Shown here in pieces: positions 57,893-64,000 of a stretch of 64,000 nucleotides of DNA (the stretch's first letter is position 1; each line of letters opens with the position of its first letter). Source of the DNA: Batkoa obscura (Eukaryota > Entomophthoromycota > Entomophthoromycetes > Entomophthorales > Batkoaceae). The stretch spans positions 248,001 through 312,000 of the forward strand of contig JASVEC010000010.1 in the NCBI GenBank assembly GCA_030770535.1, given 5' to 3'. The notes beneath the pieces are model-generated. The model saw only the letters and a list, made by a program, of their open reading frames with translations. It had not been told where the DNA came from and ran no database searches. The position numbers and the translations under genes were made by a program.

Positions 57893-58003
57893 ATATATGG
57901 GGGTGTTTTTTTTGGTTTCATTACTTTTTCTATTTTCTAAGTACTGTTTAGGTGGAAAAATTTGCTAGCAAATTCTTCAACAAAAAAACACATCCCCATA
58001 TAA
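57893..58003 (+). mobile_element. quasi-palindromic MITE-like element, copy 8
   Basis: Left end TATATGGGGGTGTTTTTTTT, core CTAAGTACTGTTTAGGTGGA, right end AAAAACACATCCCCATATA. Confidence 0.85.
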
Positions 58004-58166
58004 AAAAGTATAGATATAAAACAAAATATAAATTTCGAAGATTTATTAAAGATTATGTATAGTAAATTCTTAAGAAAACAGCGTATCCTAAGATTTAAAG
58101 TAAACTAATTATATTATGTTGATATATTAAAAATGGCTATATTCTTTGTACAAAAATGGTATCAAA

Positions 58167-60759
58167 TTATCCCCAAATCATTCTTGCAAGTATATAGGTA
58201 GTAGAACCTAAAAATCTTATCACAGCTAATACTGCTACAGCCCAGAAAAGGAACACAAGATAACCATTAAACAACCCAGGTATATCTTCTTTAAGTTTGA
58301 AAAGCTTACCCCAATCAATGTTAGTAACCAAAATAATTAAAAGCGCGTTACTAAACATCCATGAAAGAAGCATTCGAGTACGGAATTGCTTGTTAGAATC
58401 TTCTCGTTTAGTTTTAGCATCTCTCTTTTTAACTTCTTCTTTAGGCTTAATTTTGAGTTGTTGGATTAATTTCTCATAATTTGCATTGATATCCACTTGT
58501 TCTGTAGGTACTACAACATTAGCTACTTCCACACCTTGTGCATTAGTCTTAGAATGCACTCCTACTGCACCATGGTCGCCACCAGTATCTCCTTTAGTAC
58601 CCCAACTTACATCATGAGTATTACTAAAAGCATAAACCATTAAAATATTTGTAAATGAGGGAAGCAAGAGAATGTATTGAAGGAAGGAAGTAAACATATG
58701 CCAGGGCTCGAAAAACATAAAGGAAGCAACGAAATAAACACCATAAGTGGAAGCCAAGGAGATAACAATATCACGGAAATTTGAATTATGCACTATCTCA
58801 CTACCAATATCCTTTGCTTTAATATCTTTAACAGCTAAAAAGATGGTCCAACATGTTAAATACATAATTATTATCATAATTAAAGCAAAGAAGATAACAA
58901 CTAAAGTATAAGACGATTTATAACCTTGTGGTCTATTACCAAGGGAGAGTACAAAGATGATAATGATTGATACAAAATAAAAGTATCTCAAAACTGGAAA
59001 TATTACATCACCTTGTCCTCCAAGTGGATCTAATCCCTGTCCTTTTAATGATCTACTAGCCTCGCCCGTATAATTTTTACCAATATAATAAAAGGTAAGA
59101 TAAAAGTTAGCCTATAAAATGAAGATAAGTTTATATATTATTAAATTTTGAACTTTTGCTTACTAAAGTGAACCAACTGAAGCACATATTTACAAAGTTA
59201 TAAAAGAATTCAAACATGAGTAAAATTTTACGGAAAAAGGAATGGGAAGTGCCAAATAATTGATAGAAATGGAAAGTTGCAAAGAAAGCTGCAAAGAAGG
59301 ATCCATTTAACCAACGACGACGTTGAGAAATCAGTTCTGGAAGGGTATCTGGAACATCAGTTTCTGCTTTAGCAGACTAAATAATTTTTAATATAAAGCT
59401 CATAATTATAAAACAATGATTTACCTTGACATATTTTAATACCCATTGACAATTACGTTTAGCAACCAGTTCAAAACAAAGGATACGATCTTCAGCAAGG
59501 TACATATTAGCATCAAAAATACCACCAACTGGGTTATCACCATGCATCAGCTCACCCTTAAAATAAGAAGCCAGTGGACCAACACCAGCTGATGAATTAG
59601 TTAAAGCAGCATAACGATATGCAGAGAAAGCACCAGGTAAAACAGAAATATAACCAAAAACGGATTCCAATGGTTTATCAAGAATATTACTCATTTTGTA
59701 TTCGAAATTTTGGGTAGCAATTAATGGGTTTAATAATTTATGCCACCCTTTTCCAAGCTCCGCATAAATTTCTCCACAAGCACCTCCTAAATTTGGATTC
59801 CTATCAAAGGCTTTCCAAAGGTGATAGATGGAAGTTCCACTTGGCTTGGTGCCCACGTCGATCAATACACACACATTTGGGTTTATAAGGGGTCCAAATG
59901 CATTAAAGAACCAACGATGTGAGTTTAACTTTTTGGCATTCTTTTCTTTAAGACAAAAAATGACTTGAACAGGTACAAGGCCAGAGTCAGCACCACGGAT
60001 ATTTAAATCCGAATCTACCACAATTTGAGTAGTATACTCATAAATATGGGCGGTTGTTGGCTTGCCATTGACGGAGTATTGAGCAATCCCATCTTGATAA
60101 ACACCCATGGCTGCAAGTACTGTTAATACTCTTTCATTGATTTTAGTACGACCATCGGATACAACACAAACAACTACTTTTTGCCAACCATTATCACCCC
60201 AAGTACGGGAACGATTACGACGGCAAAGATGAGCAATATTTTTCATTACTGAAGTCATGGTTTTAGTAAACAAATTTTCGTCTTCATTATACATAGTTAA
60301 TACAATAAATAATTCAGTACTACGACCGTATAAAGCAGGACGTAAAGTAAACCTATCTTTTAAAAAATCATCTGGGTCACAAGTAGCAGCAGTATATCTC
60401 ATATGGGTAAATTCTTCACCCTCTTTATAAAAAGCGTTTTGTAAAACAGGATCAGGAACACGGCAATCAAGAACTAAATTACCGGAAGTAAGTGCAACAG
60501 TTCTCATACTTTTACGCCTTCTAGCTTGATATTCTTGAAACTTTCTAGAGTTTGGTGGAGGCGCTTGACTTACATCATAAAGTTGGTTAAGCCTATCCTC
60601 ATCATGTACGGGGGAGGGTATATCAAAACCCACATTCTTATTAGGATCCATTGAATTTAAAGGAATGGATTGATTGGAATCAGAACGATCTAAAAACTTT
60701 TCTTCTGTTGTATTATCAAAAGAAGAATTAAATGGGTTCCCATTATTTTGACCAGACAT
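58167..60759 (-). CDS. chitin synthase (division 1 type)
   Basis: Three exons (59425-60759, 59164-59376, 58167-59111) join in phase to 830 residues. A polar N-terminus of about 90 residues is followed by the GT2 catalytic region: [83 protein letters not shown] and finally [13 protein letters not shown] with QRRRW at residues 463-467. Six or seven hydrophobic segments fill the C-terminal third, including one within [16 protein letters not shown]. The enzyme polymerises UDP-GlcNAc into chitin while threading it through the plasma membrane. The lack of a myosin head or long membrane N-terminus and the motif spacing fit classes I-III. Start chosen at the first ATG giving [13 protein letters not shown]. 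Confidence 0.95.
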
Positions 60760-62203
60760 TTTAAGGGTGAAAATGAAAAGGGATTGGATGAAACTTGAAC
60801 GTTAAATCTCGAACTATTTAAGGTGGAGCCAATCCTTTAAAATTAAATAATGGGTTATTTTTATTTCTCAAGAAAATAGTAACGGAGCTATTTCAACCAA
60901 TCAAGATAGGCTCTATTTTGTTATAAATGGATTTATTTGTTATGCTTAATATGAGCCACTAATAATTTAAAATGAGAATCATATTAATTAATTGAGAATA
61001 GTAATTTATTATTTTACACATTACATGATTAGATTTGTTTGTTTACATCAAAACTGTGATTAATTATATAATTTGACTTGACTATAAGTGAAGAGATACA
61101 ACGATTGTTCTTATTAAACGATAAAACGAAAATTAATAAAAACACATACCTTTTAATAACTTTTGTTACAATAAGGCTGTAATCAAATGTTTAAAATTGG
61201 CTCTATTTTGTAATAAAAAAGGGAGATAAATTGATTTTACTTAAACAAGTTAAATATGTGCATTACTTCCAAGTTACTTAGAATCAAAGCCAAGGTTAAA
61301 TTCCTTTGCCATTGAAAATTTCCTTAAGCTTCAAATATAATAATTGAATGTCATGCTTAATTTAGTATATACACCATAAATGATTTATATTGAAGCAATT
61401 TTATTAAGATGGTTTATTATATGTAAAATTCATATACTAAGAGAATTAAATCATTGAAAATAGTAAATTATAAAGATGCTTTTTAAAACCACTCTTGGCT
61501 GATTAGTTGATTAGATGTTGTTATATTTCTATTGTATATAAGCTGTAACTCATGTATGCTTTATTAATTTAATTATATTATGATAATAGTCATATATTCA
61601 ATTTTAATTTATTAATATTGTAATGTATTATCTTATTGATTTAAAAAGTAAATACACTCGTTTTAAATGAATTCATCAAATTTAATTTACCGCTTTGTGA
61701 TGATTTAATTAAAATCCAAGAACTTTTTTTAATCAAGCTTTATGATTCAAAATTGCTAAAAATAAAATAAAATATATAAATATTATATTATGATCTTTTT
61801 AATATATTATAAGCTTTGATCTTTATAATTTTTTTAATTCAAATAAGTATGTTTTATTTATGGACTCCTATTAGTATGCTAATAAAATATTCAAAGTAAT
61901 ATTATAAAATAAAATTAAAAATATTTATATTAATATTTTTTGTTTTTATTTTACATAAAATTTAATTTATAGCTATATTGAATCTATAACTTATTTTTTA
62001 TTTTTTATTTAAATTTGCTATAAAAAGTTTTATTTTTTCAAGTTTGTATTTAAAAGTTATGTGTTATTATATTTAATAACATTTCTTTATATACAACACT
62101 TTAATATAAAGTATAGAAAAAACTTTTATTATAAGATCTGTTTTTTAAGTATTATTATGTTTAGTTTTAATAAATTTAGTATTACTTTTTTATTATTTAC
62201 TAT
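60760..62203. other. 1.4-kb intergenic region
   Basis: Upstream of chitin synthase. AT content rises toward 61.7-62.2 kb. No gene, RNA or MITE recognised. Confidence 0.5.
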
Positions 62204-62322
62204 TATAAAAGTTAGTATTCAATGATTAAAGTTAAAAAGCAGCTTTGCTCAATTAACCAGCTATAATTTGAAAAGTCTTAGTTTATGTAACTAAGGTAAA
62301 CTTAAATAAAAATAGTATGTAG

Positions 62323-62434
62323 TATATGGGAGTGTATTTTTGTGTTTAAGAATTTTGCTAATAATTTTTCCGCTCAAATAGCACTTAAAAAAATGGAAAA
62401 AAAGTGATGAAGCCAAAAAAAGTATCCCCATATA
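62323..62434 (-). mobile_element. quasi-palindromic MITE-like element, copy 9 (inside an LTR fossil)
   Basis: Left end TATATGGGAGTGTATTTTTG, core TCCGCTCAAATAGCACTTAA, right end AAAAAAAGTATCCCCATATA. LTR sequence continues on both sides. Confidence 0.86.
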
Positions 62435-62471
62435 ATAAACTATGTGCTATATAGAACAAATAAAATAAAAG

Positions 62472-62576
62472 ATGAGATGTGTTTTTTTTGTTTAAGAATT
62501 TTACTGATAATTTCTCCGCTCAAATAGTGCTTAAAAGATGGAAAAAGTAATAAAACCAAAAAAATCATCCTCGGAT
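62472..62576 (-). mobile_element. quasi-palindromic MITE-like element, copy 10 (inside an LTR fossil)
   Basis: Left end GATGAGATGTGTTTTTTTTG, core TCCGCTCAAATAGTGCTTAA, right end CAAAAAAATCATCCTCGGAT. Confidence 0.82.
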
Positions 62577-62905
62577 ATTATTATAAAAAATATACAATAC
62601 TATAGAACTCAGTAGCTTTATTAAAGTTAAAATACCAGTAAATAATTTAGTTGAAAAGCTTTAAGTTACTATATCAAAAACTATATTTTATATTTCAATT
62701 GGGTAGCTACATATGGAACATAATAATAGTTATAGTTTACTATTATAGTTGCTAAATATAGATATTAAAATAAGGAGATAATATTCTTTTCAATTAGATA
62801 ATAAAAATTCTCACAGCAAATCAAAACAAAAAGCTGAACGCTATTTTTTCTAAAGCTTTATAATAAATCGTTAAATATTTAAAAAATTATATTGCTACTG
62901 AAGAA

Positions 62906-63018
62906 ATATATGAGGATTTTTTTTAGCTTCATTACTTTCTCCATTTTTTAAGCACTATTTGAGTGGAAAGATTATTATTATTAGTAAAGTTCTTAAATGA
63001 AAAAACACATCCCTATAT
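62906..63018 (+). mobile_element. quasi-palindromic MITE-like element, copy 11
   Basis: Left end ATATATGAGGATTTTTTTTA, core TTTTTTAAGCACTATTTGAG, right end AAAAACACATCCCTATAT. A short ATT expansion lies right of the core. Confidence 0.83.
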
Positions 63019-63292
63019 TTTATAATAATTATAGGCTTTATTATTTTTAAGATAACTATATTTTATAACTTTGGTATTATCTATAAATCTAGTAAAAATT
63101 GTCGAAATACATTTAATTATTATTATTATTAATTTTTATAATTTATTAAGCAATAAAAAAGCAACTATATTAGTATTTTAAGTTGATTGAATAGTTTAAA
63201 AATTATATATAAAGTAAGATCTTTTATAGATATATTAATAGTAACTATCTTTTTTATATTAAGTTTTAAAAAGCTTAAAATTCTTATGATAT

Positions 63293-63396
63293 TATAAGAG
63301 GATGTAGTTTTTTGTTTAATTTTACTAACAATCTTTCCACTCAAATAGCGCCTAAAAAATGGAAAAGTAATGGAATCAAAAAAACATCCTCATATT
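63293..63396 (-). mobile_element. quasi-palindromic MITE-like element, copy 12
   Basis: Left end TAAGAGGATGTAGTTTTTTG, core TCCACTCAAATAGCGCCTAA, right end TCAAAAAAACATCCTCATAT. Confidence 0.83.
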
Positions 63397-63743
63397 AAAA
63401 ATCGATAATACCTGAATTATAGAATTTTGTGTAAATACTTTTTAAGCACTTTTAAAAATTAAATAATATGCTTGATAAAGAAATTTTAGTTTGATTTTTG
63501 TATACTAAAATAATTATGTTTAAATTATATTTTTTATGTTTTTATAATTGGGCAAAATATTAAAATCAAAAATAACTTTATTAATAGGTGATATAATAAT
63601 ATAATTTATAATAAAATTATTTTAAGTAGTTTCACTATATGATTTTTAGTAAATGTTTAAATACTTTTATAATTTTTTATGTAATTTGTAACTACTACAA
63701 ATTATTTCAACATTTTATATAATCTATTTATTATTATATATAG

Positions 63744-63851
63744 GATATGGGGATATTTTTTGGTTTCATCACTTTTTCCATTTTTTAAGTACTATTTAAG
63801 TGGAAAGATTATTAGTATAATTCTTAAACACAAAAATACATCCCCATATTT
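63744..63851 (+). mobile_element. quasi-palindromic MITE-like element, copy 13
   Basis: Left end GATATGGGGATATTTTTTGG, core TTTTTTAAGTACTATTTAAG, right end AAAAATACATCCCCATATT. Confidence 0.87.
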
Positions 63852-63934
63852 TTTTTGGCTTTAATATTTATTTTATTTTTTAAAATATTTTCTGCTTAAT
63901 AATGCTTAACAAATTTTTAAAAAAGACATCTTTA
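63852..63934 (-). mobile_element. probable decayed MITE copy
   Basis: Keeps TTTTCTGCTTAATAATGCTT and AAAAAAGACATCTTTATG at the right end. The left end is unrecognisable. Confidence 0.4.
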
Positions 63935-64000
63935 TGTGGGGATGTATTTTTGTGATTAATAATTTTATTAATGATTTTTCCACCCAAATAGCACTTAAAA
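63935..64000 (-). mobile_element. quasi-palindromic MITE-like element, copy 14 (cut by window end)
   Basis: Left end ATGTGGGGATGTATTTTTG and core TCCACCCAAATAGCACTTAA are present. The right half lies beyond the window. Confidence 0.82.

Larger units (their letters stand above)
56814..58166. other. 1.35-kb gene-poor interval
   Basis: Two MITE copies in opposite orientation (57546-57644 and 57893-58003) enclose a ~250-bp less AT-rich piece with tRNA-promoter-like boxes (see findings). Open frames here (for example 56907-57113 and 57611-57862) do not look like genes. Confidence 0.5.
62204..62815 (+). mobile_element. old solo LTR fossil carrying two MITE insertions
   Basis: Degenerate plus-strand relative of the LTRs at 42.4-43.3 kb. 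Shared pieces: GTCTTAGTTTATGTAACTAAG, GCTATATAGAACAAATAAA, CTCAGTAGCTTTATTAAAG, then GGAGATAATATTCTTT and the end AAAATTCTCACA (each a separate piece). Two MITEs (62323-62434 and 62472-62576) interrupt it. Clearly older than the 42-kb copies. No internal part is seen. Confidence 0.65.
62816..64000. other. gene-free, MITE-dense window end
   Basis: At least four MITE copies and one decayed one lie in the last 1.1 kb, separated by very AT-rich sequence. No gene. Confidence 0.6.

Overview
The window is extremely AT-rich nuclear DNA from a fungus. The fungal signs are a chitin synthase carrying QRRRW (58167-60759), a Zn2Cys6 transcription factor (7554-9270), an Uds1-type septation protein (18156-19697) and a Ran1/Pat1-like kinase (35466-36833). 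Introns are mostly 40-60 nt with GTAAGT-like donors. Very high AT, asparagine runs in one protein and large empty intergenic gaps would suit an early-diverging lineage such as Conidiobolus-type or Glomeromycotina fungi. The sequence alone does not settle the species.

Layout. 1-4945: acyltransferase SLC1 (5' part only), EMG1/NEP1, glucosidase II alpha. 6947-13106: a small unknown ORF, a Zn2Cys6 factor, SOF1/DCAF13, a plasma-membrane-type syntaxin. 14696-26205: a large asparagine-rich VWA-like protein, the Uds1 coiled-coil protein, a POT/SLC15 transporter, a two-repeat Myb factor. 28797-40739: a lysine-rich secreted protein, a second VWA-like paralogue, a voltage-gated proton channel (Hv1 type), a kinase, an RCC1 protein. 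42.4-44.8 kb: a block of LTR fossils, decayed sequence and MITEs. 45181-60759: a small secreted Cys peptide, an LEA2-like membrane protein, CCDC124, NADP-isocitrate dehydrogenase, twinfilin, GTP cyclohydrolase I, an SLC17-like transporter, chitin synthase. 60.8-64 kb: gene-free and dense in small mobile elements.

The genes are mostly unrelated housekeeping functions: secretory pathway and cell wall (ROT2, syntaxin, chitin synthase), ribosome biogenesis and hibernation (EMG1, SOF1, CCDC124), actin, folate/pterin and NADPH metabolism, transport. No operon-like logic is expected or seen. Most structures below were rebuilt by hand from GT/AG sites and reading phase.

Most interesting observations: (1) a repeated quasi-palindromic ~105-bp MITE-like family, at least 14 recognisable copies, two of them inside an old LTR; (2) two divergent ~1000-aa intronless VWA-like paralogues of a family I cannot name; (3) a fungal Hv1 proton channel; (4) a 22-nt intron and 10-nt and 13-nt micro-exons; (5) nested LTR fossils.
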